Origin: Arcanobacterium sp.
GTDB taxonomy: Bacteria > Actinomycetota > Actinomycetes > Actinomycetales > Actinomycetaceae
Direction of reading: 5' to 3'
Assembly: GCA_022783665.1 (NCBI GenBank)
Contig: JALFZJ010000039.1
Location: 1-58,615 of the forward strand
Length of the DNA: 58,615 nucleotides
Program-made: the position numbers and the translations under genes
Shown: positions 1 through 7,958 of the stretch, in pieces
How the letters are laid out: each line of letters starts with the position of its first letter
Position numbering within the stretch: the stretch's first letter is position 1
Notes under the pieces: model-generated
Told to the model about the DNA's origin: nothing
Database searches by the model: none
Seen by the model: only the letters and a program-made list of their open reading frames with translations

Positions 1-380
1 ACTTGTACAAGAGCTGCGTCTCCGGCGTCAGAAATCGCCTCGGTGAGGGGATCGAAGGGATTCGCCACCATCGCGATACCATCTATTGCAGATGCATCCT
101 CGATCAAACCCTCGATGGCTTTTTCATGGGCGCGAATATCGCCATCGCTTGCAGTGATCAATACGGGCTCAGTGGTGCCGGCAGCTTGCGGGAGGCGCTC
201 GCGAAGAATGGCGAGGCCTTCCATGGCTTCCGAATCAGAAATCTCAAAGTCGTTAGACAGTTGCATGCCTACTGAGGCAGCGCCGCCTCCGAGCGCACCC
301 AAGATGATGAGCCAGGCGAGGAGCACTTTCCACGCATGGTGAGCGCACCAACGCCCCAAACGGTAAAGAAAAGTGCTCAT
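1..380 (-). CDS. MMPL-family membrane transporter, N-terminal part (cut by window edge)
   Basis: Only the first ~126 codons are inside the window. The protein starts MSTFLYRLGRWCAHHAWKVL, followed by one hydrophobic helix (about residues 18-40) and a soluble extracytoplasmic stretch that includes the phrase SDSEAMEGLAILRERLPQ. This is the usual opening of MMPL/RND-type exporters: an arginine-rich cytoplasmic N-terminus, TM1, then a porter-like domain. The family exports lipids, drugs or peptides using the proton gradient; the substrate cannot be told from this fragment. The ATG at 378-380 follows directly on the arginine-rich start pattern of the family. The gene is separated from the glycosyltransferase at 644 by 263 bp, so it is probably not part of that locus. 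Confidence 0.75.
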   Translation of the reverse strand, partial: MSTFLYRLGRWCAHHAWKVLLAWLIILGALGGGAASVGMQLSNDFEISDSEAMEGLAILRERLPQAAGTTEPVLITASDGDIRAHEKAIEGLIEDASAIDGIAMVANPFDPLTEAISDAGDAALVQ

Positions 381-487
381 ATCGCCATCGCCCAATTCTT
401 AAGTGTTAGTTCATTAAGAGTATCTGCACCATTCGGATCACGCGCCCTTTGCTTGAGGCTTTGCGTTCACTCTCAGGGATTCGCCAC

Positions 488-519
488 GTGGGGGTCACTC
501 ACATGAGGTTGACTCCCAC
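488..519. repeat. 10-bp inverted repeat upstream of the MMPL gene
   Basis: Arms at 488-497 and 510-519 (GTGGGGGTCA and TGACTCCCAC) pair with one G:T position around a 12-nt loop. It lies about 108 bp upstream of the MMPL start codon and 125 bp past the stop of the minus-strand glycosyltransferase. It could be an operator or a weak terminator without a U-tract. No other structure was seen between 381 and 643. Confidence 0.3.
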
Positions 520-643
520 GAGGTTCACGATGTAAGCAAACAGCACGTAATCTTGGCTACTTCTATTCTAACCACGGGGGTGGGGTATATAAATTGGACG
601 GCGGCATTCTGCATTCTGCTAGTTGCGGTGTATGTGCTGGCGG

Positions 644-2074
644 CTATCTGCGCGCGGCTAGCATTTCGATAAAACGCGTAAACTCGTAGCCGGAATTGAG
701 GCGAACCTGTTCGGCGGCGATACGCTCGGCGCCGTGGGCGTTCTTCGAAAGGTCTTCAGGATGCATGGCTAGGCGGGCGAACTCGGCGGCGAGAGCTTCG
801 GGTTGCATGGGCGGCACCACACTGCCTGCGCCGAGTTTCGTGATGATTTCGGCTGCAGCGCCTTCGAGTGCGCCAACTACGTATTTGCCGGAGGCAATCA
901 CTTGGAACGTCTTTGACGGAACTGTGAGACGCAAAGGAGCCCAGTCTTGGAGTACGACGAGTGCGACGTCTGCCCAATCGTAATGAGCGCGCACGATTTC
1001 GGGAGCTACGCGGCCAGGGAAATCGACGCTCACCCCTAGGTTTTGGGCGAGTGCTTTTGCAACTTTGAGATGCGTGCCGTTGCCTACGATTTTGAGATCG
1101 ATCGGGTAGCCAAGGGTGGATGCTTCGTTTGCCGCACGGATCACGTTGTCAATGCCCTGCGCACGCCCGACTGTGCCTGCGTATAGCACGCGCAGACGCC
1201 GCCCTAGCGGTGACGCTGTAGCTGCTGTCTGTGCGTTGGGTGTGGTTTGAGCGCGGGGCTTTTCTTGCGATCCCGTGATGGCTATTGCGTCTACTTCGTT
1301 GGCTGAATGTATTGAGTCTGGCGCTTCGGCGTCTTTTGTTTCGTGAGATCCTGCCTGTAGATTCGAGATGGAAGGGTGAGAAGCTCGGTGATTGGCGGCA
1401 AGCGCGGCGGCGTCTTCGAGAATAATATTGGAAAGAGTCTGGGTGGGTTTGTGGTAACGTAACGCAACTTCGCCGCTATGGATTGATGATGTCGTTATGA
1501 GGCCAGCGGCGTCTTTAAGGGCTTTACCGAACAGTTCGGCTCCAGCGAGGATTGCGGGGGTGCGAAGTTGGCCGCGGCGGGTTGGAGCGGTGCGGCCGAG
1601 GAGAATGTAATCGGAGATGCCGACGTAGCGGGCGAGGTCTGGCCAGGAATCGCGGATGTCTACCACGTAGGGGATTCGCTTCATAGAGCTCACGGTGTGC
1701 GCCGTGAATGCGGCGGGCAGTGGTGGGCACGATGCAAGGATGAGGTCTGGTTTGCGGTGTTTAATCGCGAGGAGTGCTTGGCGTACAGAGCTGGTGCAGA
1801 TCACGGCCTGATCGGCTATGCGTGATGGAATCGAAGGGGTGTGCTCGCGGAAATGCGAGCGGTAAATAAGCTCGCCTGACGGGCCTTCAGCAACGGCGCC
1901 GGGCTGGTATTCAGGGGAGGTATCGAGCAGACGGCCGGTAGGGTAGTGTGGCGGCGCCGTCACCACACTTACTGTGTGGCCGGCTTGCGTAAGTTCGCGC
2001 ACCATCCATGCACCCCGAAGCTGTGGGATGCCATACTCGGGCGCCCACTGTTGCGTGATAATGAGGAGATGCAT
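644..2074 (-). CDS. GT4-family glycosyltransferase
   Basis: A 476-residue retaining glycosyltransferase with two Rossmann domains (GT-B fold). The N-terminus MHLLIITQQWAPEYGIPQLR is typical of WbuB-like enzymes that act on cell-surface glycans. The acceptor domain is followed by a low-complexity insert (about residues 229-297, rich in S, T, A, Q and E). The nucleotide-sugar domain then begins at RLRVLYAGTVGRAQGIDN and contains VVLQDWAPLRLTVPSK and SGKYVVGALEGAAAEI, the region where the donor-sugar acidic residues lie. The protein is cytoplasmic or membrane-peripheral. It is the leftmost glycosyltransferase of the polysaccharide locus, separated from the rest by the repeat-flanked ATPase. The insert between the two Rossmann domains is unusual for the family. 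Donor and acceptor are unknown. Confidence 0.85.
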   Translation of the reverse strand: MHLLIITQQWAPEYGIPQLRGAWMVRELTQAGHTVSVVTAPPHYPTGRLLDTSPEYQPGAVAEGPSGELIYRSHFREHTPSIPSRIADQAVICTSSVRQALLAIKHRKPDLILASCPPLPAAFTAHTVSSMKRIPYVVDIRDSWPDLARYVGISDYILLGRTAPTRRGQLRTPAILAGAELFGKALKDAAGLITTSSIHSGEVALRYHKPTQTLSNIILEDAAALAANHRASHPSISNLQAGSHETKDAEAPDSIHSANEVDAIAITGSQEKPRAQTTPNAQTAATASPLGRRLRVLYAGTVGRAQGIDNVIRAANEASTLGYPIDLKIVGNGTHLKVAKALAQNLGVSVDFPGRVAPEIVRAHYDWADVALVVLQDWAPLRLTVPSKTFQVIASGKYVVGALEGAAAEIITKLGAGSVVPPMQPEALAAEFARLAMHPEDLSKNAHGAERIAAEQVRLNSGYEFTRFIEMLAARR

Positions 2075-2654
2075 GGAAGTCTCTTTCGTGCCTTCCCATT
2101 ATCGTACGCCCGCTCGTGGGTTTCTTCCAATGAGTCCATGTTGGCTCTCAAGATCGCTCTGCCTCGTGCTGAACTCAGGAATCGTACAAGATCATAATTC
2201 ATGAGGCGAGTTGGCTTTGAGTATTCGTATTCTCTTCCATGCTCCCACCTCCTCAAGAGCGCTTCGCGATTGTTGAGTACTGAATCGTACTGTTGGTAGA
2301 AACTCTTGTTGACGAAATTCCGTCCTTCAACTACGGGAATCACATCAAGAGTCTTGATGCTTTCACGATGCTTAGAATGCTTGCTAAAGAAATGCTGGTG
2401 CACCGTGCCATGGGCGGTATCAATCCTAGTTGCATCTTGCCAGATGTTTGTATGGTTTCCCATCGGCGCAGTCTGATGCTGAAGCCCACGATCATGTTCT
2501 TGTAAAGCTCTTGCTTGTACAGAAGTTGCAACCTGCCAAGGTGTGGATAGCCTACAAGATCGATTTTCACGACTTCGTCTGGATCACGGATTGATGGTGG
2601 GGGTGGTGAGTATAGTTCCGCACCGTTCACATTGTCTGTGCTATCCCGTGCCAT
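2075..2654 (-). pseudogene. Frameshifted small gene, unknown function
   Basis: A good start (ATG at 2652-2654, preceded by GAGGAG at 8-nt spacing) opens a protein beginning MARDSTDNVNGAELYSPPPP. Coherent protein sequence then changes to the -1 frame near 2463 (RLRRWETI in the first frame, GNHTNIWQDATRIDTAHGTV in the second). The second frame continues with HQHFFSKHSKHRESIKTLD and an LLRRWEHGREYEY segment. The -1-frame reading has no stop of its own before it enters the downstream glycosyltransferase gene, which it overlaps by 105 bp, so the true 3' end looks lost. The aspartate/histidine pattern RIDTAHG followed by HQHFF resembles small uncharacterised proteins seen in mobile or toxin-like contexts (weak impression). 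No correctly phased slippery heptamer sits at the shift, so decay or a sequencing error is likelier than programmed frameshifting. Confidence 0.55.
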
Positions 2655-2721
2655 ATCCGCTCCTCTCAACACTAGTTCTATCGAACAAATGTTCGAAAAC
2701 ATAATCGGGCGGAGCGAGTCT

Positions 2722-2836
2722 TGTGCAAATGGGATCGATCGTGATGTGCAAATGGGGTCGTTCGTGATGTGCAAATGGGATCGTTCGTGATGTGCAAATG
2801 GGATCGTGCGCGATGTGCAAATGGGATAGTTTGCCA
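2722..2836. repeat. Five tandem 23-bp repeats upstream of the DUF4143 ATPase
   Basis: Units start at 2722, 2745, 2768, 2791 and 2814, each 23 bp, with the common core TGTGCAAATGGGATCGTTCG followed by TGA in the best copies. Units 1-4 differ by one to three bases; unit 5 diverges in its last third. The array ends 20 bp before the start codon of the ATPase gene at 2857, so it occupies the promoter/leader position. A 23-bp period is slightly more than two helical turns, which suits cooperative binding on one face, but no binding protein is known to me. Confidence 0.9.
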
Positions 2837-2856
2837 ATTTAGGCTAGGATTTACCT

Positions 2857-4107
2857 ATGGTTTATCTGCGTCGAACAATTGACTCCCTTCTCGATCAGAT
2901 GATGCCCTACGTGCCTGCTATCGCTATCGACGGAGCTAAAGGTGTAGGCAAGACGGAAACGGCGAAACGCCGTGTCGTCGAGACCTGGCGCCTAGACGAC
3001 GAATCTATGCGTAGCGTGGTAAGTGCCGATTTCGATTTGCGCAGTGCGCCCAGTGGTTCGCTGCTGATTGACGAATGGCAAAACGTTCCGCAGGTGTGGA
3101 ATTCTGTGCGTCGTAAAGTGGACGAAGGGGCACAGCCTGGTAGTTTTCTTCTTACGGGTTCGGCGAGCCCTCATGATGCAACTGGTACCCACAGTGGCGC
3201 TGGGCGTATTCTTTCGGTTCGCATGCGTCCGATGGCTCTACATGAACGTGGTATGACCAATCCAAGCGTATCTTTCAATGCGTTGCTTTCAGGAGTTGGA
3301 GCAGACGTTGTAGGCCAAACGGATCTTACGGCCGTGGAGTATATGCAAGCTATTACTGCTAGTGGTTTTCCTGGGATGATGCAGTTGCCTGGTAGGGTGC
3401 GCCAGCAGATGCTGGATTCATATCTGGCTCGTGTGATTGATCGCGACATTCCTGAAAACGGTGGCCAGGTGCGCTCGCCTCAAGCGCTCACTAAGTGGTT
3501 ACGTGCGTATGCTGCGGCTACGGCGTCTACCACGAGTTATTCTAAACTGGTTGATACTGCTGAACGCCATTCGGAAACCATGCCCAGCAAGGCAACCACT
3601 GCGCGTTACCGGGAACACCTTGCGCAACTGTGGCTGCTTGATCCTGTGCCGGGGTGGTTGCCAATGCATAACGAGTTTAGCCGAGCCGCGCAGGCGCCCA
3701 AGCATTATCTCGCTGATCCAGCGCTTGCCGCGCGTCTACTTGGGCTCACGGCACGTGATCTTGTTTCGGCTCAAGGGGCGCATATGGCAGGGCCTCTTTT
3801 CGAGGCGTTGGCTACACTCGGCGTCCGTGTAATGGCCGAAGCTGTAGGTGGGCGCGTGAATCACCTGAGGATGCATGACGGCCGCCGTGAGATCGATCTG
3901 ATTGTCAATGGGTCTGAAGGGCAGGTTTTGCCTATCGAGGTGAAACTTGCGGCGAATGTGACTGATGCGCATGTGAAGCACTTGTTGTGGCTGCGCGAGC
4001 AGATGCCTGATCAGGTTGTAGACCTTGTGGTGATCAACGCGGGGTCGCACGCTTACCGCAGGCAAGATGGGGTGGCGGTAGTTCCGTTGGCCTTGTTGGG
4101 GGAGTGA
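2857..4107 (+). CDS. AAA ATPase with DUF4143 domain
   Basis: A 416-residue ATP-binding protein of the AAA_14/DUF4143 type. The Walker A is GAKGVGKT (residues 26-33) and the Walker B is SLLIDEW (residues 68-74), followed by a sensor-like LLTGSASP. The middle region (about 190-310) is the helical DUF4143 part. The C-terminus carries a restriction-endonuclease-like pattern: a REIDLIV segment followed by LPIEVKLA, corresponding to the D...E-x-K arrangement of PD-(D/E)XK nucleases. The family is common in actinobacteria, often in several copies; its role is unproven, with suggestions of defence, selfish or regulatory functions. The gene stands alone, codes in the opposite direction to both neighbours, and has different 23-bp-period repeats before and after it. 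That makes gene plus repeats look like one mobile or self-regulating unit (inference). Confidence 0.85.
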   Translation: MVYLRRTIDSLLDQMMPYVPAIAIDGAKGVGKTETAKRRVVETWRLDDESMRSVVSADFDLRSAPSGSLLIDEWQNVPQVWNSVRRKVDEGAQPGSFLLTGSASPHDATGTHSGAGRILSVRMRPMALHERGMTNPSVSFNALLSGVGADVVGQTDLTAVEYMQAITASGFPGMMQLPGRVRQQMLDSYLARVIDRDIPENGGQVRSPQALTKWLRAYAAATASTTSYSKLVDTAERHSETMPSKATTARYREHLAQLWLLDPVPGWLPMHNEFSRAAQAPKHYLADPALAARLLGLTARDLVSAQGAHMAGPLFEALATLGVRVMAEAVGGRVNHLRMHDGRREIDLIVNGSEGQVLPIEVKLAANVTDAHVKHLLWLREQMPDQVVDLVVINAGSHAYRRQDGVAVVPLALLGE

Positions 4108-4160
4108 CGGCGGTCATCACTACTGGATGCGCCGCACGGTAGACGGCTGACCATCTGCAG

Positions 4161-4183
4161 CGCGGGAACCTCAATAGCCCGCG
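4161..4183. terminator. Hairpin after the ATPase gene
   Basis: CGCGGG at 4161-4166 pairs with CCCGCG at 4178-4183 across an 11-nt loop. There is no clear U-tract on either strand. It lies between the converging stops of the ATPase (4107) and wecB (4357). Confidence 0.35.
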
Positions 4184-4189
4184 GGGCGT

Positions 4190-4304
4190 CTGATTCTCGC
4201 GCGGCTGCCTGACGGGTTATAGTGTAGAGGCTTGACAGATTGTAGCGTAGGAACCCGGCAAATTGCAGCGTAGAGTGGTGGCAGATTGACCGATAGGGTC
4301 ATTG
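4190..4304. repeat. Degenerate 23-bp-period repeats downstream of the ATPase
   Basis: Units begin at 4190, 4213, 4236, 4259 and 4282. The clearest two read CAGATTGTAGCGTAGGAACC and CAAATTGCAGCGTAGAGTGG over their first 20 bases; 4213 and 4282 are more divergent and 4190 is barely recognisable. The unit sequence differs from the upstream array (2722-2836), yet the period is the same 23 bp. Confidence 0.65.
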
Positions 4305-4356
4305 AAAATGGGCGATATTGGCTCCAATCCTCCGTTTTGCGTATCGTGCCAGAAGG

Positions 4357-5526
4357 CTATTCAACAGATCCGATCCCTGGCTGCGTGGGATCGAAATCCG
4401 GCAGCCGTTCGCCTTCGCCGAACATGGCTGAGATGGCAGCCACGGTGCGTTCGGCGGCGTGGCCGTCACCGTAGGGGTTGACGGCGCGTGCCATCGTCTC
4501 GTAAGCGGTTTGGGAGTCTTTGAGGTGAGAGACCTCTGTGACGATGCGTTCTTCGTCGGTGCCGATGAGTTTCACTGTGCCGGCGAGCACCGCTTCTGGG
4601 CGTTCGGTGTTTTCACGTAGTACGAGCACTGGTTTGCCAAGTGATGGTGCTTCTTCTTGTACTCCGCCAGAGTCGGTAAGCACGATGTGTGCTGCATGGA
4701 GCAGGTGGGTGAATTCGAGGTAGTCGAGCGGATCGGTGACGACGACGTTCGGCAGATCCTCAATGATCGGCACGATCAGTTCGCGCACTTTCGGGTTTCG
4801 ATGGATAGGGAAGATGATGGCGTCTTGCGGATAGAGCGTGGAGAGCCGTGCGAGGGCTGCACCGATGTGGCGCATAGGTTCGCCGATGTTTTCGCGCCGA
4901 TGTGAGGTGACGGCGAGTACACGCTCATGCGTCTCGATCGCTTCTGAGATCAGGGGATCTGTGAATTGCACATCCAGAGAGCTCACGCGGAAAAGTGTAT
5001 CGATCACGGTGTTGCCAGTGATAGCGATGGTGGAAGGGTCTACGGCTTCGCGCAGGAGGTTATCGCGTGATTCGGCTGTAGGTGCGAGATGGAGGGCTGC
5101 TATTTGCGAGGTGATTTTCCGGTTGGCTTCTTCGGGGAAAGGTGAGAGGATATCGCCCGATCTCAAGCCGGCCTCCAGGTGAATCACCGGAATTGAACGG
5201 TAGAATGCGGCAATTGCTGCAGCTGCCACCGTGGTTGTATCTCCCTGTACGAGCAGAGCGTCTGGTGAATACTCAGCAAGTACAGGATCGAGCTCCGTGA
5301 AGATCTTCGCTGCGATTTGGTTGAGCCCTTGGCCTGATTGGAAGATATCTAGATCGCGATCGGGTACGATCCCGAATACATCATGCACTTGTGCGAGCAT
5401 TTCGCGGTGTTGCCCTGTAGAGACGACGATAGGATCAAGATGCTCAGCGTCTTGTAGCGCCTTGATTACGGGGGCAACTTTGATTCCTTCAGGCCGAGTG
5501 CCATAAACGGCCATTACTGTGTGCAT
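4357..5526 (-). CDS. wecB: UDP-N-acetylglucosamine 2-epimerase (non-hydrolysing)
   Basis: Interconverts UDP-GlcNAc and UDP-ManNAc in the cytoplasm, supplying ManNAc for surface polymers. The start at 5526 has AAGGAG six bases upstream and gives a 389-residue protein of usual length. It opens MHTVMAVYGTRPEGIKVAPV, the GTRPE motif of the family. Other diagnostic segments are VQGDTTTVAAAA, HLEAGLRSGDILSPFPEE (active-site His/Glu region), TSHRREN and LTDSGGVQEEAPSLGKPVLV (UDP binding). A longer start at 5601 would lack family similarity. The gene is divergent from wecC (5807), which uses the product UDP-ManNAc, so the 280-bp spacer probably carries promoters for both. Confidence 0.95.
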   Translation of the reverse strand: MHTVMAVYGTRPEGIKVAPVIKALQDAEHLDPIVVSTGQHREMLAQVHDVFGIVPDRDLDIFQSGQGLNQIAAKIFTELDPVLAEYSPDALLVQGDTTTVAAAAIAAFYRSIPVIHLEAGLRSGDILSPFPEEANRKITSQIAALHLAPTAESRDNLLREAVDPSTIAITGNTVIDTLFRVSSLDVQFTDPLISEAIETHERVLAVTSHRRENIGEPMRHIGAALARLSTLYPQDAIIFPIHRNPKVRELIVPIIEDLPNVVVTDPLDYLEFTHLLHAAHIVLTDSGGVQEEAPSLGKPVLVLRENTERPEAVLAGTVKLIGTDEERIVTEVSHLKDSQTAYETMARAVNPYGDGHAAERTVAAISAMFGEGERLPDFDPTQPGIGSVE

Positions 5527-5600
5527 GGGAGGCTCCTTGCGTATGTCGGTTCCGGTATTCAGTTTATTGCATCTGTGGAGGCATCGATGGATCATGTACA

Positions 5601-5810
5601 ATGGTGATTGATCTTGCTTCGCGTCAGGATCTGGCCGATGGCTTTCTATTGTCTATCTCATACTTATGTGCCTATCTGATGCAAACTCTTGCTTGGCGGT
5701 GCATCATTAATGAGGATCTATACCCATTCCAGGGTAGCTGGGGGGGGGGAGAGAGACGCAATACAACATCGCACGCAACAACGATATGCAATGACGAGGT
5801 AGAAACATGA
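5601..5810 (+). other. Possible leader ORF spanning a G10 tract and overlapping the wecC start
   Basis: An ATG at 5601 opens 69 codons with no recognisable domain. It reads through the ten-G tract as Trp-Gly-Gly-Gly and stops at the TGA that overlaps the wecC ATG (ATGA, 5807-5810). With nine Gs the frame would stop at a TAG just before wecC; with eleven it would stop at an earlier TGA. Only the present length (modulo three) couples it to wecC. There is no strong ribosome-binding site, so translation is uncertain. Confidence 0.25.
5740..5749. repeat. Homopolymer tract of ten G upstream of wecC
   Basis: Ten consecutive G residues lie 58-67 bp before the wecC start codon, in the wecB-wecC divergent region. 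A TATACC hexamer at 5719-5724 could serve as a -10 box, which would place the tract in the 5' leader. Tracts of this length are prone to slipped-strand change. Confidence 0.9.
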
Positions 5811-7072
5811 CGAGCCGTACGCTATGCGTAATTGGTCTGGGTTATATAGGCCTTCCAACCGCTGTGGTTCTCGCTGATAATGGCTGGCAGGTAACAGGTG
5901 TAGACGTGTCTGATCGCACTGTGGATATGGTGAAGCGTGGTGAGCTCCCATTCGTTGAGGTGGGTCTAGAGAAAGCTCTTAAGAAGGTTGTAGACGCCGG
6001 TACACTCACGGCTCAGAAAGATACCCCTCATTCCGAAATCTATATTGTCTCCGTGCCTACGCCGTTCAAAGGCCAGCACGAGTTGGATGCAAGCTATATT
6101 GACGCCGCTACGGATGCGATTATTCCCCAGCTTCAAGGTGATGAACTCATGATTCTTGAGTCTACTTCACCTCCGGGCACAACTGAGCGTATGGCAAAGC
6201 GCGTGCTTGCGGCTCGCCCGGATCTTTCAGCAGATGGCGCGGACGGCAAGCCTGTTGTGCATTTTGCGCACGCCCCAGAGCGCGTTCTCCCAGGGCGCAT
6301 CATGATTGAAATGACCTCTAATGATCGTATCATCGGTGGATTAACCCCTGAGGCTACCCGCCGTGCGAAAGAAGTATATGAATCCTTCAACAAGGGCGAT
6401 GTAATCACCACTGATGCGCGCACGGCTGAGATGGCGAAGCTCACCGAGAATGCTTTTCGTGATGTAAACATTGCCTTCGCGAATGAGCTCTCGGTGATCT
6501 GCGAGAAGCTTGGAATCAACGTGTGGGAGTTGATCGAGCTTTCCAATCATCATCCCCGCGTCAACATTTTGAACCCTGGCCCTGGGGTGGGTGGGCATTG
6601 TATTGCTGTGGATCCGTGGTTTATCGTGAGCTCGCAGCCTGAGGAATCTAAGCTTATTCGCATGGCTCGCGATATCAACGATGGTAAGCCCCTGTGGGTG
6701 ATTGACCATGTGGCGCAAGCACTTGCAGATATCGTGCGAGAGAGCGGAAAGACTCAGGATGCGAAGATTGCAGTGCTCGGCTTGGCATACAAACCCAATA
6801 TTGATGACCTCCGCGAGTCGCCGTCACTAGAGATCGCCAAGCTCCTTGCCGAACGATATCCTCAGCATGAGATTGTGGCTGTGGAGCCATACGTCGAGGA
6901 ACTTCCGAAAGCCCTCGAAGGATACAGCAATATCACATTCGCAGAACCGCACGCCGCTGTGGAAGATGCCGATATTGTACTGGTATTGGTGGCTCATGAT
7001 CAGTTCAAGGATTTGAAGCCTGAAGTGACTGAAGGTGCCAAGCTAATCGATACGATTGGCCTGTGGCGCTAG
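5807..7072 (+). CDS. wecC: UDP-N-acetyl-D-mannosamine dehydrogenase
   Basis: Oxidises UDP-ManNAc twice with NAD+ to UDP-ManNAcA, the acidic sugar donor for capsule, ECA-like or teichuronic-type polymers. 421 residues, the family's normal size. The NAD-binding motif VIGLGYIGLP is at about residues 8-17. The substrate-binding region has ESTSPPGTTERM and TENAFRDVNIAFANE. The catalytic cysteine lies in GVGGHCIAVDPW. The C-terminal UDP-binding domain contains LAYKPNIDDLRESPS. The start ATG has GAGG seven bases upstream. It is followed by the exporter genes at short spacing, probably as one transcript, and it is divergent from its pathway partner wecB. Confidence 0.95.
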   Translation: MTSRTLCVIGLGYIGLPTAVVLADNGWQVTGVDVSDRTVDMVKRGELPFVEVGLEKALKKVVDAGTLTAQKDTPHSEIYIVSVPTPFKGQHELDASYIDAATDAIIPQLQGDELMILESTSPPGTTERMAKRVLAARPDLSADGADGKPVVHFAHAPERVLPGRIMIEMTSNDRIIGGLTPEATRRAKEVYESFNKGDVITTDARTAEMAKLTENAFRDVNIAFANELSVICEKLGINVWELIELSNHHPRVNILNPGPGVGGHCIAVDPWFIVSSQPEESKLIRMARDINDGKPLWVIDHVAQALADIVRESGKTQDAKIAVLGLAYKPNIDDLRESPSLEIAKLLAERYPQHEIVAVEPYVEELPKALEGYSNITFAEPHAAVEDADIVLVLVAHDQFKDLKPEVTEGAKLIDTIGLWR

Positions 7073-7094
7073 ACGTTGGTTCGTGGTCACGACT

Positions 7095-7958
7095 ATGGCG
7101 ACTGGGAGCATCACGATCGATGGAACCGATTTCGTAGAGGTCGGTTCTCAATCTTCGTTTTTGAGGTATCTGGTGGCGATGTGGCATCATCGCCACTTCA
7201 CGGTGATGGAGTCGAGAGCTCGAGCCTTTGGAACAAGCAAAGATGCTTTTTTAGGGCAGATTTGGCTGATCGTTGAACCTTTTCTCAATGCGGGCGTCTT
7301 CTATCTTATATTTGCTGTGGTTCTTGAGTTTGACCGCGGCATGGAGAACTTCGTCGGATACTTGGTGATTGGCGTTATGTCCTTCACATTGATGACGAGG
7401 TCGCTATCGGCAAATACTGCGATAGAGGGAAACGGGCAACGGCTAGCGCAGTTATTCAGCTTTCCCAAAGCGTCCCTAATACTGTCCTACACCCTGCGTT
7501 CCTTCATTGACTTCATTCCATCGTTCATGGCGATGCTCGTGTTTTTGGTGGTGATGCCTCCTCATGCTTATCCATCGCCACAATGGCTACTGGCGCCGCT
7601 GATCTACGCGCTGGTGTTTCCCATGTGTATGGGAATTGGCATGGTGGCTGCTACGGCCGTTGTGATTGTTCCCGATCTTCGGTTTTTGATTGGTTTACTG
7701 AGCAGATTCTGGTTCTATGGGTCTGGTATCTTCTGGACTGTTGATATGCTCGAATCTAAACCTCTACTCCAAGGGATTATGATGTTGAACCCAGGTTGGG
7801 TGTTTCTAGAGACGCTACGTGACGTTCTGCTTCGCGGCGCCATTCCAGCCCCGAATCTCATTGTGTATCTGGGCGCGTGGTCATTCGGTCTCTTCGCGCT
7901 CGGCCTGATTGTTATGTGGTCGGCTGAAGGGAAAATGGGGAAGGTTCTATCCAAATGA
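7095..7958 (+). CDS. ABC-2 type polysaccharide export permease
   Basis: An integral membrane permease of the Wzm/TagG type with about six hydrophobic segments (for example PFLNAGVFYLIFAVVLEF, VGYLVIGVMSFTLM and MGIGMVAATAVVIV). The N-terminal cytoplasmic part SRARAFGTSKDAFLGQIWLI is the amphipathic interface helix seen before TM1 in this family. The ATG at 7095 gives 287 residues; an upstream TTG at 7056 would overlap wecC and add non-family residues. No strong ribosome-binding site precedes 7095, so translation may be coupled to wecC. The stop overlaps the ATG of the ATPase gene (ATGA), as expected for a stoichiometric transporter. It exports the lipid-linked glycan across the membrane. Confidence 0.88.
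   Translation: MATGSITIDGTDFVEVGSQSSFLRYLVAMWHHRHFTVMESRARAFGTSKDAFLGQIWLIVEPFLNAGVFYLIFAVVLEFDRGMENFVGYLVIGVMSFTLMTRSLSANTAIEGNGQRLAQLFSFPKASLILSYTLRSFIDFIPSFMAMLVFLVVMPPHAYPSPQWLLAPLIYALVFPMCMGIGMVAATAVVIVPDLRFLIGLLSRFWFYGSGIFWTVDMLESKPLLQGIMMLNPGWVFLETLRDVLLRGAIPAPNLIVYLGAWSFGLFALGLIVMWSAEGKMGKVLSK

Noticed and set aside
2340..2463. Programmed -1 frameshift at GGGAAAC near 2463
   Set aside because: The heptamer is there, but its phase relative to the upstream frame does not fit the X-XXY-YYZ rule, and the downstream frame lacks its own end. Decay is simpler.
2722..2836. CRISPR array
   Set aside because: The 23-bp units are contiguous with no spacers, and no cas gene is present.
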